Of a stretch of 64,000 nt of DNA, positions 32,400 through 41,632 are shown one piece after another; the first letter of the stretch is position 1; each line of letters opens with the position of its first letter. The notes under the pieces were generated by a model, which was not told the DNA's origin, did not search any database, and saw nothing but the letters and a program-made list of their open reading frames with translations. The stretch lies in contig JACPNX010000038.1 in the NCBI GenBank assembly GCA_016185275.1, positions 1 to 64,000 of the forward strand. The letters are read 5' to 3'. This DNA comes from Actinomycetota bacterium (GTDB lineage: Bacteria > Actinomycetota > Acidimicrobiia > Acidimicrobiales > Iamiaceae). The translations under genes and the position numbers were made by a program.

Positions 32400-34067
32400 A
32401 TGGCCCCACCCGTCCACGTCACCTTCCTCGGAGGTCTCGGTGAGATCGGCCGCAACTGCGCGGCCGTCGAGATCGAGGGGCGGATCATGCTGCTCGACTG
32501 CGGGCTGATGTTCCCCGACGCCGAGATGCTCGGCGTCGACCTCGTGCTGCCCGACTTCACGTGGCTGCGCGAGCAGGGCGACCGAATCGAGGGCTGCATC
32601 GTCACCCACGGCCACGAGGACCACATGGGCGGCCTGTCGTTCCTGCTGCGCGAGCTGTCGTTCCCGATCATCGGCTCGGAGCTGACGCTCGGCCTCGCCC
32701 GCAACCGCATCGAGGAGGCGGGCCTGCTCGAGCGCACCGAGATGATCCCCGTGGCCGACGGCGAGCGCCGGCGCTTCGGGCCGTTCGACTGCGAGTTCAT
32801 CCCCGTCACCCACTCCGTGCCCCACGGGTTCGCCACCGCCTTCCACACGCCGCAGGGCACGATCCTGCACACCGGCGACTTCAAGCTCGACCTCACGCCG
32901 GTCGACGGACGCCTCACCGACCTGGCCACGATGGGGGCGATCCGGCGCGACGAGGGCATCCGGCTGCTGCTGTCGGATTCCACCAACGCCGACGACCACG
33001 GTCACTCGCGATCCGAGCGGTCGGTGGGCCGGGTGCTCCAGGAGCTGTTCCACGCCCACGCCGGCCGCCGCATCGTGACCGCCTGCTTCGCCAGCCACAT
33101 CCACCGGATCCAGCAGATCGCCGACGCCGCCGTGGCGACGGGCCGCACCGTCGCCACCGTCGGCCTGTCGATGAAGAAGAACGTGCGCCTGGCCCGCGAG
33201 ATGGGACTGCTGCGCATCCCCGACGCCCGGCTGGTCGACATCGACGACGTCGGTGACCGGGCCCCCGGCGAGGTCTGCATCATCTCGACCGGCAGCCAGG
33301 GCGAGCCGATGTCGGCGCTCACGCTCATGGCGTCGCGCAGCTCCAAGTGGCTCGAGATCGGCCCGGACGACACCGTGATCCTGTCGTCGCACCCCATACC
33401 GGGCAACGAGATGAACGTGTCGAAGGTGATCGACGGCCTCATCCGGCTCGGCGCGCAGGTGGTGCACTCGGGCGTCTCCGATGTGCATGCCACCGGCCAC
33501 GCCAAGCAGGAGGAGCTCAAGACGCTGCTGTCGATCACCGGACCCGAGTGGTTCGTCCCGGTGCACGGTGAGTACCGCCACCTCATGGCCCACGCCGGTC
33601 TGGCCCGAGAGATGGGGGTGGACGGCGATCGGGTGCTCGTGTGCGAGGACGGCGACCGCCTCCGCCTCGACGAGGACGGCCTGCACCGGGACGGCTCGGT
33701 CCCCGCGGGCTACCTGTACGTCGACGGCTCCGGCATCGGCGACGTGGGCCACGGCGTGCTGCGCGACCGTCGGGTGCTGGCCGAGGAAGGCGTCGTCGTG
33801 GTGATCGCCACCGTCGACGTCAAGGCGGCCTCGATCCTGACCGGACCCGAGGTCATCACCCGCGGCTGGGTGCACGCGCAGGAGGCCGAGTCACTGCTGG
33901 AGGAGTGCCGCCAGGCCATCGAGCAGGAGATCAAGGAGTTCCTCACCGCGGAGGGCTGGCACGACCTGGAGGCGCTCCAGCGCGTGGTGCGCCGCGCCAC
34001 GGGGCGCTTCGTGAGCGCCCGCACCCGCCGCCGTCCCATGATCGTGCCGGTGGTGATGGAGGTCTAG
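32400..34067 (+). CDS. rnj: Ribonuclease J
   Basis: 555 aa metallo-beta-lactamase/beta-CASP nuclease with 5'-3' exo- and endonuclease activity on RNA. The zinc motif HGHEDH is at 70-75; further ligands are in V-T-H-S-V-P-H and H-T-G-D-F-K; the beta-CASP part has S-D-S-T-N-A-D and S-G-V-S-D-V-H-A-T-G-H-A, and a C-terminal oligomerisation domain follows. With PNPase and a dapA neighbour it forms the expected actinobacterial RNA-decay set. ATG with CAGGAG about 10 nt upstream. Confidence 0.94.
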   Translation: MAPPVHVTFLGGLGEIGRNCAAVEIEGRIMLLDCGLMFPDAEMLGVDLVLPDFTWLREQGDRIEGCIVTHGHEDHMGGLSFLLRELSFPIIGSELTLGLARNRIEEAGLLERTEMIPVADGERRRFGPFDCEFIPVTHSVPHGFATAFHTPQGTILHTGDFKLDLTPVDGRLTDLATMGAIRRDEGIRLLLSDSTNADDHGHSRSERSVGRVLQELFHAHAGRRIVTACFASHIHRIQQIADAAVATGRTVATVGLSMKKNVRLAREMGLLRIPDARLVDIDDVGDRAPGEVCIISTGSQGEPMSALTLMASRSSKWLEIGPDDTVILSSHPIPGNEMNVSKVIDGLIRLGAQVVHSGVSDVHATGHAKQEELKTLLSITGPEWFVPVHGEYRHLMAHAGLAREMGVDGDRVLVCEDGDRLRLDEDGLHRDGSVPAGYLYVDGSGIGDVGHGVLRDRRVLAEEGVVVVIATVDVKAASILTGPEVITRGWVHAQEAESLLEECRQAIEQEIKEFLTAEGWHDLEALQRVVRRATGRFVSARTRRRPMIVPVVMEV

Positions 34068-34159
34068 CTGGAGGTCTCCGGGCGGGCTGGCCGGCACGCT
34101 CGCGGGCGCGGGCCGCCTCCGCTGTGGGCGATGTGGCCACTGGTACCGTTGTGGCCGCT

Positions 34160-36835
34160 GTGGCTGACACCCGAGGGACCGCATCGCGGAACACGAAGGC
34201 GCGCTCGGGCGGCTCGGCCCGGGGCTCCACGGGCCGACCGAAGGGCGACACGGTGCCGGCGCGCGCCGGCCGGGCCCCCGCACGCAGCGCCGGCCGGGGG
34301 GCGACCCGGCCGTCAGGGCGCCGCGGTTCGGCCGCATCGCCCGGGCTGGTGCGCAGGAGCGGTTCGGCGCTGGCCCGCGCCACCGACGGCCACCGGGCCG
34401 ACCTCGCCGGCATGGTCTCGATCGCGGTGGGCATCCTCACCGGTTTCGGCGTCTACCTCGACGCCGCGGGACCGTTCGGGCGCGCCGCGGCGACGGCTGC
34501 GGGGACGGCGGTCGGCGCGGCCCGGGTCGTCGTGCCTCCGGCGCTCGTGCTCGCGGGTCTGCTGCTCATCCGGGGCCGCCGGCCGGCGCCGGTGCTAGCC
34601 GACGACGTGGAACCGGAGCCGAGTGAGGTCGACGGCGGAGCGCGCCTAGCCCTGGGCGAGACGCTCGTGGCGGTGGGGGCGATGGGCCTGCTCGGCCTGA
34701 CCCGGGGTGCACCCGGCACCGACTCGCCGGTGGTCGAGCTGCGGCGCGCCGGCGGCTATGTCGGCGCCGCCATCGCGACTCCGCTGCGCTCGCTGCTGGC
34801 CACGGGCGGAGCGACCGTGGCGTTCCTGCTCGTCGTGTGCGGTGGACTCGTGCTCGTCACGCGCACCGATCTGCGCCAGGCCGCAGCCCGCATCGCGGCG
34901 GGCGTACGGCCCGCCGCACGGTCGCTGCGCAACGCCTTCGCCTCGCTGTTCACCGTGGGCGGCCAGGGCACGAGCGACGCCGACGCCATCGACCTCCGTG
35001 ACGGCTCTGCGCTGGTCGGCGGGGCCGACGCCGACCGCCCGTTCTTCTACGACCAGGACGCCGAGCGCGACGGCGGCGGGGCCGGGCTCGGGCCACGGGG
35101 CCGGACGCGTGGCCGGCCGAGGGTGTCGCTGCCCGGAGATGTCGAGCCCGAGCCGAAGCAGCTCGAGATCGCGCTGGGCCCGTCGGGCCAGGCGTCGCCC
35201 TGGAAGCTGCCGCCCCTCAACCTGCTGGACCGGTCGGGGGCCCAGGCGGTCGACCGGGCCACCGTCGAGGAGACGGGCCGCAACCTCGAGCACGCGCTGG
35301 CCGAGCACGGCGTCGAGACCCGCCTGGTCGGCATGACCGTCGGGCCCACCGTGACCCGCTACGAGCTCGAGCTGGGCCCGGGTGTGAAGGTCGCCCGCGT
35401 GACGGTGCTGCACAAGGACATCGCCTACGCGCTGGCCGCCATCGACGTGCGCATCCTGGCTCCGATCCCGGGCCGGTCGGCCATCGGCGTGGAGGTCCCC
35501 AACCGGGATCGGCGACCGGTGACGCTCGGCGACCTGCTCGGCTCGGCCGAGGCGCGTGCCGCCACCCACCCGCTGGAGGTCGGTGTCGGCAAGGACATCG
35601 CCGGCCGGGCCGTCATGATGAACCTGGCCACCACGCCGCACCTGCTGATCGCGGGCGCCACCGGGGCGGGCAAGTCCAGCGGTCTCAACTGCATGCTGAC
35701 CTCGATCCTCATGCGCACCTCGCCCGACGAGGTGCGGCTGATCCTCATCGACCCCAAGCAGGTCGAGATGGGCCAGTACCAGCGCCTGCCCCACCTGCTC
35801 ACGCAGCCCGTCACCGACCCGAAGAAGGCGGCCAACGCGCTGGCCTGGGCCGTGCGCGAGATGGAGCGGCGCTACGACCTGCTGGCCGAGGTGGGCTTCC
35901 GCGACCTGACCGGCTACAACGCCGCCTTCGACCGGGGTGAGCTGGCCGCGGAGCCCGGCTCGACGGCCAACTACGAGCGCCTGCCCTACATCGTCATCGT
36001 GGTCGACGAGCTCAACGACCTGATGATGGTGGCGGCCCGCGACGTGGAGGAGTCGATCACCCGCATCGCCCAGAAGGCCCGGGCCGTGGGCATCCACCTG
36101 ATCCTGGCCACGCAACGGCCGAGCGTGAACGTGATCACCGGGGTCATCAAGGCCAACATCCCGGCCCGCATGGCGTTCGCCGTGTCGAGCCTCACCGACT
36201 CCAGGGTCATCCTCGACCAGCCCGGCGCCGAGCGCCTGCTCGGCCGGGGCGATCTGCTCCTCCTGCCCGGTGGCACCAGCGTGCCGCAGCGCATCCAGGG
36301 GGCGTGGGTGAGCGAGGAGGAGGTGCGCAAGATCGTGGCCTTCTGGCGGCGCCAGACGCCGACCGCTCCGGTCGACGACGCGCCCGAGGTGGTGGCCGAG
36401 ACCGGCGACGGGCGCGGCGACGGGCGCGGCGACGGGCGCGGGTCGGGCGCCCCGGTCGGCTCGGTCGGCTCGGTCGGCTCGGTCGGCTCGGTCGGCTCGG
36501 TCGGCTCGGTCGGCGGCGCGCCGCCCGCGCCGTTCGACGACGACATCACCTCAGCGCGGTCCGGCGCCGGCTTCGGTTCCGGCGCGGGCGACGACGACGA
36601 CGACGAGGCGCTCGTGCGCCAGGCCATGGAGCTGGTCGTGCGCAGCCAGCTCGGGTCGACGTCGATGCTGCAGCGCAAGCTGCGAGTCGGCTTCGCCCGG
36701 GCCGGCCGGCTCATGGATCTGCTCGAGCAGCGCGGCGTGGTGGGGCCGTCGGAGGGCTCCAAGGCGCGGGCCGTCCTCATGACCGTCGACGAGCTCGACG
36801 CGGCCGGCTCGGCGTCGACCTCGTGGACGCCGTAG
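34160..36835 (+). CDS. ftsK: DNA translocase FtsK/SpoIIIE
   Basis: 891 aa. A basic disordered N-terminus (about 1-75), about four transmembrane segments (near 80-95, 110-140, 160-178, 215-235), a linker, then the motor: Walker A G-A-T-G-A-G-K-S-S, Walker B I-V-I-V-V-D-E-L-N-D-L, and A-T-Q-R-P-S-V-N-V-I-T-G. A long repetitive linker (12-bp and 9-bp tandem repeats) leads to the C-terminal gamma winged-helix domain (S-M-L-Q-R-K-L-R-V-G-F-A-R-A-G-R-L-M-D-L-L) that reads KOPS-like sites. It moves chromosome ends at the division septum. GTG at 34151 is an alternative start; TACCGT at 34144-34149 is a possible -10. Confidence 0.94.
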   Translation: MADTRGTASRNTKARSGGSARGSTGRPKGDTVPARAGRAPARSAGRGATRPSGRRGSAASPGLVRRSGSALARATDGHRADLAGMVSIAVGILTGFGVYLDAAGPFGRAAATAAGTAVGAARVVVPPALVLAGLLLIRGRRPAPVLADDVEPEPSEVDGGARLALGETLVAVGAMGLLGLTRGAPGTDSPVVELRRAGGYVGAAIATPLRSLLATGGATVAFLLVVCGGLVLVTRTDLRQAAARIAAGVRPAARSLRNAFASLFTVGGQGTSDADAIDLRDGSALVGGADADRPFFYDQDAERDGGGAGLGPRGRTRGRPRVSLPGDVEPEPKQLEIALGPSGQASPWKLPPLNLLDRSGAQAVDRATVEETGRNLEHALAEHGVETRLVGMTVGPTVTRYELELGPGVKVARVTVLHKDIAYALAAIDVRILAPIPGRSAIGVEVPNRDRRPVTLGDLLGSAEARAATHPLEVGVGKDIAGRAVMMNLATTPHLLIAGATGAGKSSGLNCMLTSILMRTSPDEVRLILIDPKQVEMGQYQRLPHLLTQPVTDPKKAANALAWAVREMERRYDLLAEVGFRDLTGYNAAFDRGELAAEPGSTANYERLPYIVIVVDELNDLMMVAARDVEESITRIAQKARAVGIHLILATQRPSVNVITGVIKANIPARMAFAVSSLTDSRVILDQPGAERLLGRGDLLLLPGGTSVPQRIQGAWVSEEEVRKIVAFWRRQTPTAPVDDAPEVVAETGDGRGDGRGDGRGSGAPVGSVGSVGSVGSVGSVGSVGGAPPAPFDDDITSARSGAGFGSGAGDDDDDEALVRQAMELVVRSQLGSTSMLQRKLRVGFARAGRLMDLLEQRGVVGPSEGSKARAVLMTVDELDAAGSASTSWTP
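36404..36439 (+). repeat. 12-bp in-frame tandem repeat in ftsK (3 copies)
   Basis: Three perfect copies of GGCGACGGGCGC encoding G-D-G-R units in the linker between motor and gamma domain. Confidence 0.85.
36454..36513 (+). repeat. 9-bp in-frame tandem repeat in ftsK (6 copies plus a partial)
   Basis: Six perfect copies of GGTCGGCTC followed by a partial one, encoding a V-G-S repeat. Nine-base steps keep the frame, so copy number can change without breaking the gene. Confidence 0.9.
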
Positions 36836-36883
36836 CGGCACAGTCCTACGAGCGCCGGATGGGGCAGATCGAAGGAGACGTCA

Positions 36884-37387
36884 ATGGCTCGAGCGCCATT
36901 TGCACGGTACGGCCGGAGCGGCGAAGCGAAGGCCCGGTTCCGTCTCCTCACGATGATCGCCGGGCTGGCCGGCGCCACGACGCTGACGGTGTTCGGCGTT
37001 GCCGCCGCCGGATCAGACGCCGCCCCCTCGACTGGTCGGCTCCCGGCCTCGGCACGAGGAGCGAACGGCGTTCTCAACGTCGAAGCGCTTCCGGATCTCG
37101 TGGCGGTTGAGGACGGCCGGCAGGTCGTCGTCGGCTACGCGAAGAAGGGCGACCTGTATCCCTCCGGCGGCGGGAACGTGCCTCGAAATCCGGCAGAGGC
37201 GTCCGCGTCCAGTGGGCCGGGGAGTGGAGTGGTCAGCGTCTGGGATCGAACGGGCACCCGCCTGCGGGGGCACCTCTATCCCGACGGCGTGGGTTACCTC
37301 TCTCTGGGCGAGGAGGCAGCCGGGGGTGTCAGCCCCGCGTCGCCGCCGGTGGCCGAAGCCCCTGCGACAACGGTCGCCGGGAGCTGA
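36884..37387 (+). CDS. Hypothetical exported or membrane-anchored protein
   Basis: 167 aa. A basic n-region (R-Y-G-R-S-G-E-A-K-A-R-F-R) precedes a hydrophobic helix (about 21-42, L-L-T-M-I-A-G-L-A-G-A-T-T-L-T-V-F-G-V-A-A-A); the outer part contains V-S-V-W-D-R-T-G-T-R-L-R-G-H-L-Y-P-D-G-V-G-Y-L-S-L, suggestive of a small beta domain, and a Pro/Ala tail. No family recognised. ATG at 36884 has a strong GAAGGAGA site. It follows ftsK by 48 nt. Base composition is a little less GC-rich than its neighbours. Confidence 0.65.
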   Translation: MARAPFARYGRSGEAKARFRLLTMIAGLAGATTLTVFGVAAAGSDAAPSTGRLPASARGANGVLNVEALPDLVAVEDGRQVVVGYAKKGDLYPSGGGNVPRNPAEASASSGPGSGVVSVWDRTGTRLRGHLYPDGVGYLSLGEEAAGGVSPASPPVAEAPATTVAGS

Positions 37388-37456
37388 GCGGGTGCTGGCT
37401 GCACCGGCCTGATCCGGCTGGCACACCTCCCGTGCCGAGGTCGCGCGTGGGCTGAC

Positions 37457-38326
37457 CTACCGCACGCCCAGTGCGGGCGCCAGACGACGCCAGGCGTCGC
37501 GCGGGAGCCCGGTGCGGTCGTCGGTCAGGACCTGGACGCACACGTGGTCGGCTCCGGCGTCGCGATGCTCCTGGACGCGCGCCCGGACGGCCTCTTCGTC
37601 GCCCCACGCCACGAGGTGGTCGACGAGGCGGTCGCTGCCGCCGTTGCGCAGGTCGTCCTCGGTGAACCCGTTGCGGAGGTGGTTGCGGTCGTAGTTGGGC
37701 AGCCCGAGGTATGTCGCCAGGTGGAACCGGGCCACCCGCCGGGCCTCCGAGGGATCGGCCTCGAGCACGACGGGCTGCTCCGGGCACAGCAGCGGACCGT
37801 CGCCGAGGGTCGCCCGGGCCCGGGCGGTGTTGACGGGGGGAGCGAGGTAGGGATGGGCGCCCCGGGCCCGCTCGCGAGCGAGCTCGAGCATCTTCGGGCC
37901 GAGGGCGGCGAGGACCCGCTCGTCGCGGGGCACCGGCGGTGCGGCGGCGTCGAGCTCGTCGAGGTACTCACGCATCCGGGTGAGCGGCTTGCGGTACCGG
38001 CCCGGTTCCTGGCTGTCGATCAGGGGTGCGTGGCTGACGCCGAGGCCGAGCATGAGCCGCCCAGGGTGATCGGCGAGGAGCTCGGCTCGGGCGGACGCGG
38101 TTTCGGCCGGTGTGTGCATCCAGAGGTTGAGGATGCCGGTGGCGACGACCATGCGCGTCGTCGCCCCGAGCAGGTTGACCAGGGCCGCGAACACGTCGCC
38201 GCCGACATCGGGGATCCACACGGCGGTGTACCCGAGCTCGTCGAGCTCGGCGGCAGCGTCGGCCGCCTGTGCGGCGTCGCCGTAGCGCAGGCCGCTGCTC
38301 CAGATGCCGGTGCCAGTCAGGTCCAT
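37457..38326 (-). CDS. LLM-class F420-dependent oxidoreductase
   Basis: 289 aa TIM-barrel of the luciferase-like monooxygenase family. It opens G-I-W-S-S-G-L-R-Y-G-D-A-A-Q-A-A-D-A-A-A-E-L-D-E-L-G-Y-T-A-V-W-I-P-D, has V-A-T-G-I-L-N-L-W and R-L-M-L-G-L-G-V-S-H, features of the short actinobacterial F420-type subgroup. The cofactor is more likely F420 than FMN by family, but the sequence does not prove it; the substrate is unknown. It stands alone on the minus strand. ATG at 38326 was preferred over an upstream low-complexity extension. Confidence 0.82.
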   Translation of the reverse strand: MDLTGTGIWSSGLRYGDAAQAADAAAELDELGYTAVWIPDVGGDVFAALVNLLGATTRMVVATGILNLWMHTPAETASARAELLADHPGRLMLGLGVSHAPLIDSQEPGRYRKPLTRMREYLDELDAAAPPVPRDERVLAALGPKMLELARERARGAHPYLAPPVNTARARATLGDGPLLCPEQPVVLEADPSEARRVARFHLATYLGLPNYDRNHLRNGFTEDDLRNGGSDRLVDHLVAWGDEEAVRARVQEHRDAGADHVCVQVLTDDRTGLPRDAWRRLAPALGVR

Positions 38327-38653
38327 GAGTCGAGCCTGCCCGCCGGGTGACGGCGGCGTCCAGGGCGGTCGTTGATCGAGCCCCAGTTGGTGATCGAGCT
38401 GGAATGGTGACGGTGGACGACTCGAGCCCCGTCGGCCAGCGACGGACGTCGAAGCCGAGGGCGCACGACCATCACGCCCCCTGGGGAAGATCGGTGCGGG
38501 TTCGTGGGCGACCGATCGCAACGCCCTCCGCTGGTAGGAGGTTTGCGTCTGGAGTTCGGTGGCCAGCGGAACGACCACCTTCACCAGCCACGGCGGCCGT
38601 CGAGTGGTCAGCCGACAGCCCACGGTCGCACCAGGGCGGTTGCGGAGCGCCGG
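38327..38653. other. Gene-free 327-bp stretch
   Basis: It lies upstream of the LLM oxidoreductase and downstream of the ABC permease operon, both on the minus strand. I find no convincing small gene or hairpin terminator. A near-repeat TGATCGAGC occurs twice 20 nt apart at about 38373-38400, 50-75 nt before the oxidoreductase start, and could be a binding site. Confidence 0.4.
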
Positions 38654-39496
38654 TCACGGCTTGAGCAGCAGGTCGAGGCGGCGGGCCACGACCCGCAACC
38701 CGATGAAGCCGGCGCCGGCGAGGTAGGCGATCCGCACGAGAAGCGTCCAGCGCACGTCGCCCAGCGTGAGGCTGCGCATGAGGTCGACGCCTTGGTAGAG
38801 CGGCGTGACCTGCACGACCCAGCGCAGTGCCGGGGGGTACGTCGACAACGGATAGAAGGTGGCCGAGAACAGGAACAGCGGCATGGTGGCCAGGATCACC
38901 AGGTCGAAGTCGGTCCACGACCGCATGTACGTGGTGGCCGCCATGCCCATGCCCGCGAAGCCGAAGCCGATCAGCAGAACCGCGGGCACGACCAGCACCG
39001 CCCACCACGACTGCACGAGCCCGCCGGCCACCATCACCCCGAGGAAGGCGGTGCCGTAGGCCGCGCCGCGCAGCAGGGCGAAGCCGATGTCGCCGAGGGC
39101 CACGTCGAGCGGCTCGAGCGGGGTGGCGAGCACGGCGTCATAGATCTTGGCGTACTTGAGCTTGAAGTACAGGTTGAACGTCGACTCGTAGACGGCGCCG
39201 TTCATGGCCGATGCCGCCAGCAGGGCGGGTGCCACGAACGTGGTGTACGGGATCAGCGCACCGGTCGGGCCGCGCACCGCACCGACGAGACCGCCGATGC
39301 CGACCGAGATCGAAAGGAGGTAGAAGATCGGCTCGAAGAGACCCGACAACATGAGCGGCCAGATGCGCCGGGCGACGAGCACGTTGCGCTCGAGCATCCG
39401 AGCGCCGGGCCGCAGCCCGACCAGGGGACCGGTGATCCGCCCGGCCAGGCCGATGCCGGCGGCCGGAGCCGGCGCTGGAGGCGCGGGTGCGCTCAC
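38654..39496 (-). CDS. ABC-2-type transporter permease (first of two)
   Basis: 280 aa, about six transmembrane segments after a Pro/Ala-rich N-terminus. The ABC-2 permease signature is in F-L-F-S-A-T-F-Y-P-L-S-T-Y-P-P-A-L-R-W-V-V-Q-V-T-P-L-Y-Q-G-V-D-L-M-R, the DrrB/NodJ-like box. GTG overlaps the stop of the second permease (GTGA). It forms an exporter with the ATPase at 40329-41267; the cargo is not deducible. Confidence 0.87.
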   Translation of the reverse strand: MSAPAPPAPAPAAGIGLAGRITGPLVGLRPGARMLERNVLVARRIWPLMLSGLFEPIFYLLSISVGIGGLVGAVRGPTGALIPYTTFVAPALLAASAMNGAVYESTFNLYFKLKYAKIYDAVLATPLEPLDVALGDIGFALLRGAAYGTAFLGVMVAGGLVQSWWAVLVVPAVLLIGFGFAGMGMAATTYMRSWTDFDLVILATMPLFLFSATFYPLSTYPPALRWVVQVTPLYQGVDLMRSLTLGDVRWTLLVRIAYLAGAGFIGLRVVARRLDLLLKP

Positions 39497-40329
39497 GTGA
39501 TCAGCCGGCGTTCGAACGTGAGGCGCGCCACGAACAGGCCGACGCCCGCATAGGCGAGCAGGACCGCCACGTGCAGCGCCCACGCCAAGGGCCGGGGATG
39601 GCCGAGCGTGGCGCCGCGGGCGACCTCCACGCCGTGCCACAGCGGCGTCACCCATGCCACCGGTCGCAGCCACGCCGGGAGCTGGCTGATCGGGAAGAAC
39701 GAGCCCGAGAACAGGAACAGCGGCTGGATCACGAAACGGCTCAGCGCGGCGAAGCCCTGGTCGGACTCGCGGGTGGCGGCGAAGGCCATGATCGGGCAGG
39801 CGAAGGCCAGCGCGGTGAGCACCGCGACGGGCACGGCGACCACGGCCCAGGGCGAGACGACGGCTCCGAAGACCGTGATGATGGCGAGGAAGACGGTCGC
39901 CACCGACGCGGCCCGCACGGCGAGGAACCACACGTGGGCCATGACGACGTCGAACGGCGACACCGGCGTGGCGATCATGGCGTGGAAGGTCTTCAGCCAC
40001 TTGATCCCGGCCATGATCGGCCACATGGACTCCTGTGCCGCCACCTGCATGACCGTGGCGGCCAGCAGCCCGGGCGCGATGAAGCCGAGGTAGCTGACGT
40101 CGCCGAGGCGCTGCGCAGCCTGGCCCCGGTCGACCAGCCGCCCGAGGCCGACCCCCATGGCCAACAGGAACAGCACCGGGGTGAGGAACGACGAGACGAT
40201 CGTGCCCATCCAGGTGCGCCGGTACGCGATGAGCAGGCCCTCGAAAACCCGGCGGGCGGGCGGAGGGAACACGAGATCGGCCGCGCCGCGGGCCCGGCGC
40301 GCCGCGATGGGCGCAGATGCCGTCGCCAT
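39493..40329 (-). CDS. ABC-2-type transporter permease (second of two)
   Basis: 278 aa, about six transmembrane segments, with F-L-F-S-G-S-F-F-P-I-S-Q-L-P-A-W-L-R-P-V-A-W-V-T-P-L-W-H-G-V-E-V-A-R, a close relative of the same box in the first permease; the two are paralogs and probably form a heterodimer. ATG overlaps the ATPase stop by one base (TGATG). Confidence 0.87.
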   Translation of the reverse strand: MATASAPIAARRARGAADLVFPPPARRVFEGLLIAYRRTWMGTIVSSFLTPVLFLLAMGVGLGRLVDRGQAAQRLGDVSYLGFIAPGLLAATVMQVAAQESMWPIMAGIKWLKTFHAMIATPVSPFDVVMAHVWFLAVRAASVATVFLAIITVFGAVVSPWAVVAVPVAVLTALAFACPIMAFAATRESDQGFAALSRFVIQPLFLFSGSFFPISQLPAWLRPVAWVTPLWHGVEVARGATLGHPRPLAWALHVAVLLAYAGVGLFVARLTFERRLIT

Positions 40330-41267
40330 CAGTCGACCAGTGTCCGGCCGGTCAGGTGCAAGAAGACGTCCTCGAGGGTGCTGCGGCGGACCACCACCTG
40401 ATCGGGGACCACGCCGAGGTCGTGCACGGCGGCGACGAGCGCGTCGCCGTCGTCGGCGTAGAGCAGCAGCCGGTCGGGCAGCACCTCGTTGCGCTCGACC
40501 AGCCCGGCCAGCTTGTCCACGGCGACCTCGTGCTCGCCGGACCGGAACCGCAGCTCCACGACCTCCCGGGTGGAGTACCGCGCGATCAGCTCGCGCGGCG
40601 AACCCTCGGCCTTGATGCGGGCCTGGTCCATCACGACGAGGCGATCGCAGAGCTGCTCGGCCTCGTCCATGTAGTGCGTGGTCAGCACGAGCGTCACGCC
40701 CGACTGCTTGAGCCGGTACAGCCGGTCCCACAGGACATGGCGGGCTTGCGGGTCGAGCCCGGTGGTGGGCTCGTCGAGCAGCAGCAGCTCGGGCTCGTTC
40801 ACGAGGGCCCGGGCGATCGTGAGGCGGCGCTTCATGCCGCCCGAGAGCGGTTCCACCTTGTCGGCCCGGCGATCGGTGAGCTGCACGAAGTCGAGCAGCT
40901 CGTCGGTGCGGCGACGGATCACGGATCGGGGCAGACCGAAGTAGCGGCCGTACACCTGCAGGTTCTCGTCGACGGTTAGCTCGAGGTCGAGCGTGTCGTC
41001 CTGGGGGACGACCCCGAGCCGTCCCCGGATGGCGGGACCGTCGCGGTCGGGGTCGAGGCCGAGCACCCGCAGCTCGCCGCCGGAGCGGTGCGACACGGCG
41101 CCGATCATCCGCATGGTCGACGACTTGCCGGCGCCGTTGGGCCCGAGGAACCCGAACGCTTCGCCGCGCTCCACGGTGACGTCGATGCCGTCGACCGCGG
41201 TGAAGGTGCCGAAGCGCTTGCACAGGGCGCGCGCCTCGACGAGCGGGCGGGACGGGTCGGCGGGCAT
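40329..41267 (-). CDS. DrrA/NodI-like ABC transporter ATP-binding protein
   Basis: 312 aa. Walker A G-P-N-G-A-G-K-S-S, Q-loop V-V-P-Q-D-D-T-L-D-L-E-L-T-V, signature L-S-G-G-M-K-R-R, Walker B L-L-L-L-D-E-P-T-T-G-L-D-P-Q-A-R, H-loop T-H-Y-M-D-E-A-E. The C-terminal extension is of the DrrA/NodI drug and lipid exporter type. First gene of a three-gene operon with two permeases. ATG at 41267 is 9 nt after a TACCGT hexamer. Confidence 0.9.
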   Translation of the reverse strand: MPADPSRPLVEARALCKRFGTFTAVDGIDVTVERGEAFGFLGPNGAGKSSTMRMIGAVSHRSGGELRVLGLDPDRDGPAIRGRLGVVPQDDTLDLELTVDENLQVYGRYFGLPRSVIRRRTDELLDFVQLTDRRADKVEPLSGGMKRRLTIARALVNEPELLLLDEPTTGLDPQARHVLWDRLYRLKQSGVTLVLTTHYMDEAEQLCDRLVVMDQARIKAEGSPRELIARYSTREVVELRFRSGEHEVAVDKLAGLVERNEVLPDRLLLYADDGDALVAAVHDLGVVPDQVVVRRSTLEDVFLHLTGRTLVD

Positions 41268-41276
41268 GGCGGATGC

Positions 41277-41282
41277 ACGGTA
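41277..41282 (-). promoter_or_regulatory. -10 hexamer of the ABC exporter operon
   Basis: TACCGT on the minus strand, 9 nt before the ATPase ATG. Confidence 0.45.
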
Positions 41283-41620
41283 CCGGCCGGGTGTGACAGC
41301 CACCCGACCTGTTTGCGTACCGGGCGGGTCCGTCAGGGGCGCACGACGGCGATCCCGCGGCAGCCCGCGCACCGCGACGGCGTCGTCACGCATCTCGATG
41401 TCCACCCCCGAACCCCCGAGGTGCAGGCCGTGCACCGAGAGCCTCGTCGCCCCCGCGGGCAGTGCGGGCCGAGCCAGGGTGGCGCGATGAGAGCGACGTG
41501 CACAGGCGGCTCCATCGTGGCTCGCGGTCCCTGCGGCTTCCCGGGCGACGGTGGGGTGAACCCCGCGCGGGCCTCGACGAGGCCCCGCCGGTCGCTTGGG
41601 TCGCTCCATCGGCCGGTCGG

Positions 41621-41626
41621 TACCCT
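41621..41626 (+). promoter_or_regulatory. -10 hexamer of rimO (leaderless)
   Basis: TACCCT ends 6 nt before the rimO GTG at 41633, with no ribosome site between. Confidence 0.55.
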
Positions 41627-41632
41627 CGTCGG

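Larger units (their letters stand above)
41268..41632. other. Divergent 365-bp region between ABC exporter and rimO
   Basis: It holds the two divergent leaderless-type promoters. On the minus strand at 41471-41352 an open frame with no own start reads L-P-A-G-A-T-R-L-S-V-H-G-L-H-L-G-G-S-G-V-D-I-E-M, resembling the C-terminal end of bacterial amylo-alpha-1,6-glucosidase-like proteins; it may be a gene remnant. Nothing else is recognisable. Confidence 0.4.
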
